A DNA stretch of 64,000 nucleotides. Source: UBA4733 sp036734945 (GTDB taxonomy: Bacteria; Chloroflexota; UBA4733). A program made the translations under genes and the position numbers. Positions 42,121-50,886 of the stretch are shown here, piece after piece; the stretch's first letter is position 1; every line of letters begins with the position of its first letter. The DNA lies in the NCBI GenBank assembly GCA_036734945.1, contig DAIMXP010000020.1:1-64000 (forward strand), given 5' to 3'. The notes beneath the pieces are model-generated. The model saw only the letters and a program-made list of their open reading frames with translations. It had not been told where the DNA came from and did not search any database.

Positions 42121-43530
42121 TTAGAGCGCCGGGAGGTCGGGCGGGTAGTAACCGGTCATCGCCTGGGAGTTCCTGGCCAGATTCGGGTGCAACGGCGGCT
42201 GCGCCATCGTCTGCCACGGCGTCCCACAGCGGCGGCTGATCACCGCCCATTCGCCCGGTGTCAGGTTGCCGTGGTGATGGTAGATGAAGCGGCGCAGGCC
42301 GGCCCGAGCCGTCGCGTCCAGCAGCCGTCCCAGGTCTCCTGCGCTCACCGGGTCTCCCTCGTGCGGCCGCCGGCCCGCGTCAACCCAGGGCACGACCCGG
42401 TCCGGGTCGTCGGTCGCGGCCAGCACCCGCGCGCTCTCCCGGGTCACGACGCGGTCGAAGAACTCTTGCGGGAAACCTTCATCGAAATCCGCCAGGGAGG
42501 TGACGCCGGGCAGGTCAAGACCAAACAGGGCGCCGACGACATCCAGCGCCGCCACCTCGCTCAAACCCGGGTTCCACCGCGTCAGCGTCGCCACGTAACG
42601 GGCGACTGTGCCGTACATCCCGTCGAAGCCGCGGTGCCAGACGTAGTGCTTGGGCAGGAGCACGTCAAGGATCGCGGCAAGCCGCCCGAGATCGTACCCA
42701 CACAGCGGGGCGAAAGCGGCCGATCGCGGGCCGGCGGCCAGCAGAAACTTTCGCGCACTGTTCGCCTCGACGGTCGCGCGGACCGCGGCGTAGCAGTGGG
42801 TGAGCGCGTCCATCCGGAAGGCGATCCACCGCGCGAGATCGGGATCGCCCCCCAGCAGTCCGAAGGCGCCCAAGAGGCCGCCATCCCGACCGCCGTGCAG
42901 CCGCACCTCTCGATCACTCAGAGAGTGCAAGCGCGCGTACAGTCGATCTTTCACCTGCACCAACGCCGGATAGTCGTAGCCCAGCGTCGCACAGGCAGGC
43001 GCGGCTAACTCCGGCAGGTCGCTGAAGAGGTAGGACCGGGGGCCGGCAGGACCGACCATGTGCTCCGGGCTGATCTCGTATCCCCACTCCGGGCCGTCGA
43101 GGACGGCGCCGTCGACCATCGGGTAGTGGCTCATCGTGTCGACGATCCGGGCGCAGTACGCCGCGCGAGCGCGATCATCGACGATGATCGATCCGTGCGC
43201 GCCCGGAACCGGCGGAGCGCCGCTGCCCGGCTGAAAAATCCAGACCTTCCAGCCACGGTCTTTCGCCGCTTGCAGGGCGCGATCGAGGAGCGCGCGCTTC
43301 TCCGGCAGGGACTGGGATGGCGGCTCCGGCGGCTCGAGCCCGAGGCGCCGGTAGATCCGCGCGTCAGGGTCGAAGGTCGCCACGTTCTCCTCGAACGCCA
43401 TCGGTCCGATCACCAGCCCGTCAACGCCGCCGGCTGCCCAGGCGTCGAACAGCCGCTCGTGATCCGCGATCACCGGTTCGAGGTGGCGCATCACATCCAT
43501 CCAGAGATTGAGCGTCGTTTCGGCGGCCAT
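42121..43530 (-). CDS. Uncharacterised protein, possible TIM-barrel glycoside hydrolase
   Basis: A 469-residue protein with no signal peptide and no family I can name. Acidic/aromatic stretches typical of TIM-barrel hydrolases occur in order: VDGLVIGPMAFEENVATF, GWKVWIFQPGSG, VDGAVLDGPEWGYEI (the most enzyme-like, with Asp and Glu at a probable strand end), LLPKHYVWHRGFDGMYG and LRRFIYHHHGNLTPGEW. The residues are distributed along the length as in (beta/alpha)8 enzymes with a family GH29- or DUF-like layout. AGGAGGG lies directly before two ATG codons, and the second (43530) is better spaced. It is divergent from the amidohydrolase gene. Confidence 0.6.
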   Translation of the reverse strand: MAAETTLNLWMDVMRHLEPVIADHERLFDAWAAGGVDGLVIGPMAFEENVATFDPDARIYRRLGLEPPEPPSQSLPEKRALLDRALQAAKDRGWKVWIFQPGSGAPPVPGAHGSIIVDDRARAAYCARIVDTMSHYPMVDGAVLDGPEWGYEISPEHMVGPAGPRSYLFSDLPELAAPACATLGYDYPALVQVKDRLYARLHSLSDREVRLHGGRDGGLLGAFGLLGGDPDLARWIAFRMDALTHCYAAVRATVEANSARKFLLAAGPRSAAFAPLCGYDLGRLAAILDVLLPKHYVWHRGFDGMYGTVARYVATLTRWNPGLSEVAALDVVGALFGLDLPGVTSLADFDEGFPQEFFDRVVTRESARVLAATDDPDRVVPWVDAGRRPHEGDPVSAGDLGRLLDATARAGLRRFIYHHHGNLTPGEWAVISRRCGTPWQTMAQPPLHPNLARNSQAMTGYYPPDLPAL

Positions 43531-43750
43531 CATCCCTCCTCTTTTTCACCGATCGATGTTTGGCGGCTAAGCCCTCGCCGATGTCGTTGGCTGGGCGCTG
43601 ATCCAGATAGAGGGACGCGATCGCGATGCGTGGTGTGGTCTACCTGCCTATTGCCGCTGCCGCTGCAGTATAGTATGTGGTCGGCGAGAAGTCCCCGGGC
43701 CAGAAACCGCCGGCTTTCGCCCGGTCTTCTCCTTGGAGGAATCATCAGGC

Positions 43751-44581
43751 ATGATCATTGATACGCACGTTCACGTCTGGGCTTTGGATGCGCAGCACCA
43801 ACCGGCCCCTGGCGCAATGGTACATCCACCGAAGGCTGCTGCTCCCGTTGAGTGGCTACTGGAGGATATGGCCACCTATCGCATCAACCACTGCGTGCTC
43901 GTTCAATCTAGCGCCTTCGGATGGGATAACACCTACATGGTCGAATGCGTCCAGCGCTATCCCGGTCGCTTAAAGGCAATTGGCCTGGTGGACCCGCTCA
44001 GTGCCTCCAACGCCGATGACCTGCGCTATTGGATCGGTCGTGGTCTCTCCGGCGTGCGTTTCCATCCGCTCTATTACCCCGACGAACCGTCCTGGATCGA
44101 CAGCGCTGCGAACGATCCCCTCTGGGATGCAGCCGCCGAAACCGAAGCTATCCTCCAGTTCCACATATGGCCAAAGCATGCGCCGGCGCTAGATCGCATG
44201 GTCGCCCGCCATCCGCAGGTGCGCGTCATCGTCGATCACCTGGGCAAACCCGACGTGACCGAAGCGCCTCCTTATCCCAGCTTTGCGCCGGTGCTCCGGT
44301 TGGCTCGTCACCCCCTCATCTGGGTGAAAATCGGCGACTATCAGATCGCCTCCAAACAGTCCTATCCCTGGCCGGATACCTTCCCCTTTGTTGCGGCACT
44401 GAAGGACGCCTTCGGGGCGGATCGCATGGTGTGGGGAACCGGCTATCCAAACGGCGCACGTCTGGTGCCGCTGGCGCAGGCCTTACGCTACGTCCAGAAT
44501 GACCTGCCGTGTCTGACTGAAGCGGACCGCGGCAAGATCCTGGGGACAGTTCCTCAGACGCTCTTCGATTTCACCGCCTGA
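43751..44581 (+). CDS. Amidohydrolase-2 family protein (metal-dependent lactonase/hydrolase type)
   Basis: A 276-residue TIM-barrel hydrolase of the amidohydrolase_2 family, whose members include fuconolactonases, 2-pyrone-4,6-dicarboxylate hydrolase and decarboxylases. It begins MIIDTHVHVWALD, the H-x-H metal motif. It also has LQFHIWPKHAP, VRVIVDHLGKPD (the DHLGKP motif) and DRMVWGTGYPNGARLVP, in which the usual terminal Asp of W-G-S-D-x-P is replaced by Gly-Tyr. GGAGG lies 11 bases upstream of the ATG at 43751. The likely role is hydrolysis of a sugar lactone. A damaged second copy is at 34404-34572. Confidence 0.8.
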   Translation: MIIDTHVHVWALDAQHQPAPGAMVHPPKAAAPVEWLLEDMATYRINHCVLVQSSAFGWDNTYMVECVQRYPGRLKAIGLVDPLSASNADDLRYWIGRGLSGVRFHPLYYPDEPSWIDSAANDPLWDAAAETEAILQFHIWPKHAPALDRMVARHPQVRVIVDHLGKPDVTEAPPYPSFAPVLRLARHPLIWVKIGDYQIASKQSYPWPDTFPFVAALKDAFGADRMVWGTGYPNGARLVPLAQALRYVQNDLPCLTEADRGKILGTVPQTLFDFTA

Positions 44582-44698
44582 TGCTGCCGAACAGCCGCAG
44601 CGGTGCGCGCCGCAGCCCCCTGCGCCGATCGGTCGCGTTGGGTGGTATCCGGTTCTCCGGCATCGACCTCGCCGGCACAGGGGCCACTGGCGACGCCA

Positions 44699-44824
44699 CC
44701 TCTGGATATGTGGGCGACCGTTGACGCCCGCCGCCGTGAGTTCTGCTTGCAGGCGGCGGATATTGGCTTCCAACACCGTGAGATCGACGAGCATCACGGG
44801 CGTGTCGAGTTCGCTGATGTGCAT
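44699..44824 (-). pseudogene. 5' remnant of a D-threonine aldolase/DSD1-like alanine racemase-fold gene
   Basis: An ATG at 44824 with AAGGAGA upstream opens into ISELDTPVMLVDLTVLEANI and RRLQAELTAAGVNGRPHI. This is the N-terminus of PLP-dependent D-amino-acid aldolases/dehydratases of the alanine racemase fold. The family normally continues RPHIKTHK, with other family residues after it. Here the sequence changes at about 44701 to unrelated Arg-rich translation. Only about 42 of some 370 codons remain. The start signals are intact, so a short peptide may still be made. Confidence 0.65.
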
Positions 44825-44932
44825 CCGGTTCTCCTTCGCCGTTTCGCCTTACGGTACGCGCAGTATATACTTTCAACGCCTGCGGCCACAGGTGTCCGCA
44901 CGGCAGGATGTCCATGGTGAAGGAGGCGACAC

Positions 44933-45403
44933 ATGGCGATGGTTACACCGGAGGAAACGCTGCGTCAGCTCGGCGTCGCCCTGCGGACGGTGGAGATCGG
45001 TGATCGTCCGCTTGTTCCCTGGGTGCGGACCGGGAACTTGCTGTTCCTCTCCGGCGCGGGCCCGAACCCCAACTCGGAGGGCCGCAATTGGAACGGGCAG
45101 GTCGGTAGCGACTACAGCACCGCGCAAGGCTCTGCGGCAGCGCGTGACTGCACCGTCAACCTCCTGGCGGCGACGAAAACGGCTGTGGGCGAACTGTCTC
45201 ACGTCCGGCGCGTCGTGAAACTGCTGGGCATGGTGAACTGCGTCGCAGGCTTCGCCGAGCAGCCGCAGGTCATCAACGGTTGCTCCGAACTGCTTGTCCA
45301 GCTCTTCGGAGAGTCTGGCCGACACGCCCGCTCGGCCGTCGGCATGGTCGGCCTTCCCGGCAATATCCCGGTCGAGATTGAGATGATTCTCGAAGTGGAC
45401 TAA
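44933..45403 (+). CDS. RidA/YjgF family protein
   Basis: A 156-residue Rid-family protein, longer than the 125-residue RidA type and closer to the YjgH/'RutC-like' longer forms. It carries NLLFLSGAGPNPNSEG and GQVGSDYSTAQGSAAARDC, then RRVVKLLGMVNCVAGF and a C-terminal HARSAVGMVGLPGNIPVEIE. The RSAVG arginine matches the conserved Arg that binds the enamine/imine carboxylate. Deamination of reactive intermediates is the likely role. The start ATG at 44933 follows AAGGAGG at six bases. It leads a set of catabolic genes. Confidence 0.85.
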   Translation: MAMVTPEETLRQLGVALRTVEIGDRPLVPWVRTGNLLFLSGAGPNPNSEGRNWNGQVGSDYSTAQGSAAARDCTVNLLAATKTAVGELSHVRRVVKLLGMVNCVAGFAEQPQVINGCSELLVQLFGESGRHARSAVGMVGLPGNIPVEIEMILEVD

Positions 45404-45442
45404 CGCGGCTTCGCGCCAGGCCTCCTCTAAACCGTATTGATC

Positions 45443-45538
45443 CTAAGCCACTGGGCGTATGGACGCTACATTGACGATCCGACCATAGCGTCGGGCTTTC
45501 ATACCAGCAACGACAGCCTGGCAGCAGAGGATGTGTAC
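45443..45538 (-). pseudogene. Fragment of a short-chain dehydrogenase gene
   Basis: A 31-codon stretch reading CQAVVAGMKARRYGRIVNVA then SIRPVA and a stop matches the region around the catalytic serine of SDR enzymes (Q-A-x3-M-x7-G-R-I-V-N-x-x-S). Neither the upstream cofactor-binding part nor the downstream Y-x3-K part is present. It lies in the gap between the RidA gene and the TIM-barrel gene on the opposite strand. Confidence 0.6.
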
Positions 45539-45644
45539 AATGGTACCTGCCTCCGCTCCGGCGGGGGCGACATCCCCAGCGGAGATTTCGGCTGCCCACG
45601 TTGGGCGTGGCAGCTGCCGCTGGTATTGTTGGAGAGGGTATTGC

Positions 45645-46508
45645 ATGCGATTTGGTGTTTCCGGTGATCTCTTACCGGCGAATATGGATGACCTGACGCC
45701 GGCAGTCGCGGGGCGGGTGCAGGAGCTCGGATTTAGCGGCGTCTTTACCCGCTTCCGGGCGAACGATCCCTTCACGACCACGGCGGAGCAGTGTGGTCGC
45801 TGTCGCCAGGTCCTCAACGATGCCGGCCTGCGCATGTACCAGGCCACCGGTTACTGGCAGTGTCTGATTCATCCCGAGGAGGCCCAGCGCAGGCAGGCGG
45901 TGCGCACGCTCCAGCAGGCGTTACGCGTGGCCGGCTGGCTCGGCGCGCGGGGCATCGACACCGGCCCAGGGTCGCTGAACCCACGCGGCCCCTGGTTCCC
46001 CCACGCCGACAACTGGACCGAGCGTGCACGCGACCAGCTTATCCGCAGCCTCCGGGAGTGCGCAGCAGCAGCAGAAGATGCCGGGGTGTTCCTGAGCCTG
46101 GAAGGGCATCAACTCGTGACCCTCGACAGCGCGGAGACTACGCGGCAGGTGTTGGACGCCGTCGATTCCCCGTTCGTCCGTTCCGATTTCGACCCGGTCA
46201 ACTGGCTGACGCTGCGCACTGCCTATACCAGCGGCCCGGCGGTCGAGCGGATGCTCGACACCCTGGGACGGCACGTGGTCAGCGCGCATGCGAAAGATCT
46301 GGTCGTCGAGGACCGTCTGACGCTGCATTTGACCGAGCGCCCAGCAGGCCAGGGCTGGCTCGACTACTCCACCTTTTTGGCGCGCATGGAAGCCCTGGAT
46401 CCGGACTATCCGGTGATCGTGGAAGGGGCGCCCAAAGCAGACCTGCCGGTGGTCAAGGCGTTCCTGGACGGTGTCGCGGCAGCTCTGGGGATTGTGGTAC
46501 GGAGGTAG
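45645..46508 (+). CDS. Sugar phosphate isomerase/epimerase-type TIM-barrel protein
   Basis: A 287-residue protein of the xylose isomerase-like/AP endonuclease 2 superfamily. It starts MRFGVSGDLLPANM. Metal-binding residues sit at expected strand ends: GVFLSLEGHQLVTLDS (Glu), SPFVRSDFDPVNWLT (Asp), VVSAHAKDL (His) and YPVIVEGAPKADLP (Glu). An epimerase or isomerase acting on a free sugar or keto-inositol is likely. The ATG at 45645 with GGAGAGGG is preferred to the upstream in-frame start at 45531. The next gene, an SDR, starts four bases after the stop, so the two form an operon. Confidence 0.8.
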   Translation: MRFGVSGDLLPANMDDLTPAVAGRVQELGFSGVFTRFRANDPFTTTAEQCGRCRQVLNDAGLRMYQATGYWQCLIHPEEAQRRQAVRTLQQALRVAGWLGARGIDTGPGSLNPRGPWFPHADNWTERARDQLIRSLRECAAAAEDAGVFLSLEGHQLVTLDSAETTRQVLDAVDSPFVRSDFDPVNWLTLRTAYTSGPAVERMLDTLGRHVVSAHAKDLVVEDRLTLHLTERPAGQGWLDYSTFLARMEALDPDYPVIVEGAPKADLPVVKAFLDGVAAALGIVVRR

Positions 46509-46512
46509 GGAC

Positions 46513-47244
46513 ATGCTGGAAGGGCGCCGCGTTGCGGTGGTGACGGGCGGCGGGCGGGGCATTGGCCGAGCCACCGCTTTACGGCTGGCCCGCGACGGGC
46601 GGGACATTGTGATCGCCGACATCGGCGAGTACAGCGCGGCAGTGGTCGCCGAAGTCGAGGCCCTTGGCTGTCGAGCGATGTTCCTGCCAACCGATGTCGC
46701 CAACCGCCCGTCCGTCGAGGCGATGGTGGCGCGAACGCTGAAGGACTTGGGGCGACTCGACATTCTGGTCAACTGCGCCGGAGTTCTCGGCAAGGAGAAG
46801 CCGTTCCTGGAGACGACCGTCGAGGAGTGGGACCGCATCCTTGGCGTCAACCTGACTGGCGTATTCCACACCTGCCAAACGGCGTTGCCGGCGATGCTGG
46901 AGCAGGGCTGGGGCCGCATCGTGACGATCTCCTCCGGCGCCCGCCGGGGGGCCGCGACGCTTGCCCCCTACGGCGTGTCGAAAGGCGGTGTGGTGGCGCT
47001 CATGCGGGCGATCGCCAATGCCTACGCTCGGCAAGGGGTCCTGGCGAACTGCGTCGAGCCGGGACGGGCCTTGACCGAGATGGTGGTGCCGCGGTTCAGC
47101 AAAGAGTTTCTCGCCAATCCGCCCGTCGCTATCGGCCGCTATGCAGCGCCAGAAGAGATCGCCGAGGTTGTCAACTTCCTCTGTTCGGAGGCCAGCACCT
47201 ACGCCACCGGCGCCGTCTGGAAGGTCGCCGGCGGCGCCGGGTAG
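46513..47244 (+). CDS. Short-chain dehydrogenase/reductase
   Basis: A 243-residue classical SDR. It has the cofactor motif VTGGGRGIGRA, DVANRP, NCAGVLG, and the catalytic Ser in TISSGARRG with Tyr-x3-Lys in YGVSKGG. The Asp after strand beta-2 (IADIG) suggests NAD(H) preference. The C-terminus is typical (YATGAVWKVAGGAG). The substrate is probably a sugar or polyol, given its operon with the TIM-barrel isomerase. The start ATG at 46513 follows GGAGG at seven bases. The proteins upstream and downstream are all oxidoreductases or isomerases. Confidence 0.88.
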   Translation: MLEGRRVAVVTGGGRGIGRATALRLARDGRDIVIADIGEYSAAVVAEVEALGCRAMFLPTDVANRPSVEAMVARTLKDLGRLDILVNCAGVLGKEKPFLETTVEEWDRILGVNLTGVFHTCQTALPAMLEQGWGRIVTISSGARRGAATLAPYGVSKGGVVALMRAIANAYARQGVLANCVEPGRALTEMVVPRFSKEFLANPPVAIGRYAAPEEIAEVVNFLCSEASTYATGAVWKVAGGAG

Positions 47245-47251
47245 CGTGCCG

Positions 47252-48277
47252 CTAGAATCCTTCCCAGGTGTACCCGTCGTGCTCGCCCTGTTTGTAGGCC
47301 CAGGCGGAGCGCAGCATCGGCCCGAGGTCGCCGTGGGGCTCGTAGCCGATCCAACTGCGCGCCTTGGCGATGTCGTGGTCGTAGCGCCAGCGCACCGGCA
47401 GCGCGATGCGCAGCGGCTGCCGCCCGCTCAGTTCACTCAGTAAGGCGGCGCCTTCGGTGTAGGGGAAGACCCGCGGCGCTCCCAGGTTGAAGGCCTCACC
47501 TAACGCCTCCGGCCGCTCCAGCGCGCAGACCAGGGCGTGGGCGACGTCGCGCGCATCATTCGGCTGGTAGTACCAGGGGCGCCCCTCCAGGTCGGTCACG
47601 ATGCAGGGTTGGTTACCGTCCTCGGCGGCGGCTTCGACCTGATGCCACAACTGCGTGCCATCCGCCATATACAGCTCGCTGGCCGGATTGGCCTGGCCGG
47701 ACTTCAGGTTGCCGACGACGCGGCTCACCGTGAACTGCTGTAGGACCTTCTCGCCGGAGAGGACGTGACTGGGCCGCACGATCACGGTGCGCAGCCCCGT
47801 GCCGCGCGTGGTCATCTCCATGATCTGCTCACCGATGATCTTGGAGAGGTTGTACTCGCTGGTGACACGCTGCGGGTGCTGCTCGTCGACCGGATGATAG
47901 GCGCAGGCGAGGACGTGGCTGTCGTTGGGGAACACGCCGGAGGAGCTAATGTAAATGAGGCGATCCAGGTGGTTCGCCGCGGCGCCGCAGGCGCGCGCGA
48001 CCTCCAGGGTGGTCGCCACGTTGTTCTGGAAGTACGGCCCCACCAGGTTCGCCGTGTGGATGACGGCATCAACCCCGGCCACGGCGCCGCGCACGAAGGC
48101 GGCATCGGTCAGGTCTCCTTTTTCCAGTTGGATGTCAAAGCCGGCCAGGCGCTGCAACTCCGCCTCCGGCGCAGCCCCCCAGACCGTGCCGCGCACCTCG
48201 TGGTTGCGCGCCAACAGTTGCCGCACCAGCCGGCTGCCCACCTGCCCAGTTGCCCCGGTTACCAGTACCTTTGCCAC
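47252..48277 (-). CDS. NAD-dependent epimerase/dehydratase (extended SDR)
   Basis: A 341-residue extended SDR. The Rossmann start is VLVTGATGQVGSRLVRQLL. The acidic segment is GDLTDAAFV, and VIHTANLVGPYF is the N-terminal sugar-site region. The catalytic set appears as ISSSGVF (Ser) and SEYNLSKIIGE, where Tyr-x3-Lys reads YNLSK. It resembles nucleoside-diphosphate-sugar epimerases, but the C-terminal half is divergent, so the substrate is open. The start is GTG at 48277 with AGGGGAGA. It is convergent with the SDR gene, seven bases apart. Confidence 0.84.
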   Translation of the reverse strand: MAKVLVTGATGQVGSRLVRQLLARNHEVRGTVWGAAPEAELQRLAGFDIQLEKGDLTDAAFVRGAVAGVDAVIHTANLVGPYFQNNVATTLEVARACGAAANHLDRLIYISSSGVFPNDSHVLACAYHPVDEQHPQRVTSEYNLSKIIGEQIMEMTTRGTGLRTVIVRPSHVLSGEKVLQQFTVSRVVGNLKSGQANPASELYMADGTQLWHQVEAAAEDGNQPCIVTDLEGRPWYYQPNDARDVAHALVCALERPEALGEAFNLGAPRVFPYTEGAALLSELSGRQPLRIALPVRWRYDHDIAKARSWIGYEPHGDLGPMLRSAWAYKQGEHDGYTWEGF

Positions 48278-48545
48278 ATCGTCTCCCCTTTCGGCGCTCC
48301 TGTTTCATCGCCGGGCGCCACACAAGGCGTCCCGACCGCCGGCTCTGTTGTAGCGCGTGGGTGACGCGATGGCAAGTGGCGGTGTGTCGGTATCCACGCC
48401 GGGCAGACGTCCGAGGTCCTGTTGCTCCACCGGAAGGGGTCCTCCCCGCAGCGACCGGACGCAACGTTTCCAACCGCCTGTAGTGTCCCAGATTGCAGGA
48501 CAGATACAATGAGGCTTTCTACGGCGGGCATGAAGGGAGTGCGCA

Positions 48546-49544
48546 GTGCGAGCACGAGCAGTGGTCGCGGTGGCTCCCCGTCAGGTCGTCTTCCAGGAGG
48601 TTGAGGTCCCTGAGCCGGGGCCGGAGGACGTGGTGGTGCAGGTGCTGCACTCCTGGATCAGCAACGGCACCGAAGGGTCGTTCCTGCGCGGTGAACGCAT
48701 CGGCGGTGATACGCCGTGGCGGGAGGGTGATGCGCTACCCTTCCCGCTGGTACTGGGTTACCAGAAGGTCGGTGTCCTGCGATGGGTCGGCGCCGACGCG
48801 AGCGATCTCAGCGTGGGCGACGTGGTGATGGCGGCCACCTCCAGGGTACTGGGCATGGCCCGGCCAACTGGTGGTCACGTCTCGCCGGCCGTGACGCACC
48901 GCTCGCAGATCTGGAAGTTGCCCCTCGGTCTGCCGCCGGAGGCGGCTAGCGGCATGGTGCTGACGCAGGTGGGCTACAACTGTGGGATGCGCCCGGCGGT
49001 CCAGCCGGGCGATGCCGCCGTGGTGATCGGTGACGGCCTGGTCGGCCACTGGTCGGCCCAGACACTGGTCCAACGCGGCGCGCGCGTGCTGCTGCTCGGC
49101 CGGCACGACGACCGGTTGGAGCGTTTCGTCTGCCGCGACGCGGATCGTTGTGTCAACACGATGCGTCATGACGGCCTGGCTGCAGTCGCTGCCTGGACGC
49201 CGGAGGGAGTACAGGCCGTCATCGACACAGTCGGCTCGGTGCCCACCATTGAGTCGATCTATCCGCTCCTGCGCCGCGAAGCGCACATCGTCTCCGCCGG
49301 CTTCCACGGAACGAATGGCCTGATCGATATCCAGCGGCTGCGCGACCGCGAGCTGACGCTACACGCCCCCGCCGGCTGGACACGCCCCCGCATGGATGCC
49401 ACCCTGGCCTGGCTCACCGCCGGCCCACTGCAGACACTCCCGCTGATCAGCCACCGCCTGCCGGTAGAACGCGCCGCCGACGCCTTTGCGCTGATCCTCG
49501 GCCACCAACCAGGCGTGCTTGGCGTGGTATTGCAGTGGACATAA
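48546..49544 (+). CDS. Medium-chain dehydrogenase/reductase without obvious zinc ligands
   Basis: A 332-residue MDR-superfamily protein. The N-terminal catalytic domain has EVEVPEPGPEDVVVQVLHSW. ISNGTEGSFLRGE replaces the zinc-binding Cys region, as in BchC-like members. The Rossmann domain contains AAVVIGDGLVGHWSAQ, a variant of GxGxxG. No structural zinc cysteine cluster is present, so it may be a zinc-independent dehydrogenase. The start is GTG at 48546 with AAGGGAG six bases upstream. It is followed 37 bases later by a second MDR gene. Confidence 0.8.
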   Translation: MRARAVVAVAPRQVVFQEVEVPEPGPEDVVVQVLHSWISNGTEGSFLRGERIGGDTPWREGDALPFPLVLGYQKVGVLRWVGADASDLSVGDVVMAATSRVLGMARPTGGHVSPAVTHRSQIWKLPLGLPPEAASGMVLTQVGYNCGMRPAVQPGDAAVVIGDGLVGHWSAQTLVQRGARVLLLGRHDDRLERFVCRDADRCVNTMRHDGLAAVAAWTPEGVQAVIDTVGSVPTIESIYPLLRREAHIVSAGFHGTNGLIDIQRLRDRELTLHAPAGWTRPRMDATLAWLTAGPLQTLPLISHRLPVERAADAFALILGHQPGVLGVVLQWT

Positions 49545-49581
49545 ACGCCGCGAGTGTCAATACGAAAGGGATGCTTCGATC

Positions 49582-50559
49582 ATGAAAGCATTGCAGATCA
49601 TCGCGCCTGGTCAATCCGTCATTATAGATGTGCCGATGCCGCACCCTGGCCCCGGTCAGGTGTTGCTGCGCATTGAAGCCGTGACGACCTGCCCGCAGTG
49701 GGATCTCCACCTGCGCCACAACGAGCCGATGTTTGTCGGCCACCGCTTCGTCTTCCCCTATCCGCCCGGCCAGCCCGGCCATGAGGCGACGGGCGAGATT
49801 GCAGCGATCGGCTCCGGCGTGGTGGACCTGAAGCCCGGCGACTGCGTCAGCGCCTGGCGCGACGCTGGTCAGACGATCCCCGGCTGCTACGCGCAGTATG
49901 TGGTACACCATGCCGAGAACGTCATTCGAGTGCCGGCGAAACTGCCGCCAGAGGCCGTCGCTCCTCTGGAACTGGCGATGTGCGTCGGGTCAACCTTCCT
50001 CATGCTCCGTTCCATGGACGCGGTCAAAGGCCGCCGCTTTGCTGTGTCCGGTCTCGGTCCGGCTGGTCTCATCGCCCTGCAGATGGCCCGCGCGGAAGGC
50101 GCCAGCACCGTCCACGGCTTCGACTTCAATGCCACGCGCCGGGAGTACGCATTGACAGTTGGCCTGGATGCCGCCTCCGACCCGCGTGAGCCTACTACCA
50201 ATGTCTTCCCAGCGCGACCCGCCGCGTCCGCCATCGACTGCGCCATCGACTGTGTCGGCGGCCGCTCCTCGGCGCAGTTCCTGATGGACCACACCGCCGA
50301 CGTGGTGGCGCTCTTCGGCGTGCAACGCGAGGACTACACGTTTAGTCCACGCCACTATCGTGGCTTGCGTCTTTGCGGCTACCCCGGCCACCACCGCGCC
50401 GCCGCCGAATACGCGCTGGACCTGATCCGTCGGGACCTGCTCGACCTCTCGCCCCTGGTGACACACCACCTGCCCCTGGAACGCTACCAGGAGGGCATCG
50501 ACCTGCTGGAACGCCAGGAGGCGATCAAAGTCTGCTTCTACCCCTGGCGGGACAGTTAG
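49582..50559 (+). CDS. Zinc-type alcohol dehydrogenase-like MDR protein
   Basis: A 325-residue MDR dehydrogenase. PGHEATGEIAAIGSGVVDLKPGD carries the catalytic-zinc His-Glu pair. The cofactor domain has FAVSGLGPAGLIALQMARAEG. The first ligand position reads TTCPQWDLH, and there is no four-Cys structural zinc loop. The family acts on sugar alcohols and other secondary alcohols. The ATG at 49582 is preferred (AAAGGG upstream) to the frame start at 49519 inside the previous gene. With the preceding gene it makes a two-gene MDR operon. Confidence 0.84.
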   Translation: MKALQIIAPGQSVIIDVPMPHPGPGQVLLRIEAVTTCPQWDLHLRHNEPMFVGHRFVFPYPPGQPGHEATGEIAAIGSGVVDLKPGDCVSAWRDAGQTIPGCYAQYVVHHAENVIRVPAKLPPEAVAPLELAMCVGSTFLMLRSMDAVKGRRFAVSGLGPAGLIALQMARAEGASTVHGFDFNATRREYALTVGLDAASDPREPTTNVFPARPAASAIDCAIDCVGGRSSAQFLMDHTADVVALFGVQREDYTFSPRHYRGLRLCGYPGHHRAAAEYALDLIRRDLLDLSPLVTHHLPLERYQEGIDLLERQEAIKVCFYPWRDS

Positions 50560-50886
50560 AGCGCAGGTCCAGTATTGACCTTGTTTGGGACGACGCAGGT
50601 TAGGGCGTGTCTTGTCCGGCCGTCCACGCCGAGCCGCCTGCCGACAGGGCCACGCTGCCGATCAGCAATGACGTTATTACCGGACTGGCGCGAACGCGAC
50701 TACAGCGCAGCGTGTCCTCACCGTCTTGCGGTGCGACCTTGCTTCTTCCTCGGGACATCGGCAGCACCTTCTGATGACCGCAATTCCTCCTCACGGAATA
50801 CCGCCCTCTTGGCGAAAGAAATAGGAGGGACGCCCCTATTGCGCTAACCCTTCGCGGCCCGCACCTCTATGCTTTACACTTGAGGA
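50560..50886. other. Intergenic region without recognised gene
   Basis: No reading frame with a convincing start or composition is seen here. ATAGGAGGG at 50823-50831 looks like a ribosome binding site but no long frame follows it. TATGCT near 50870 may be a -10 for the Rpn-like gene. Confidence 0.35.
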
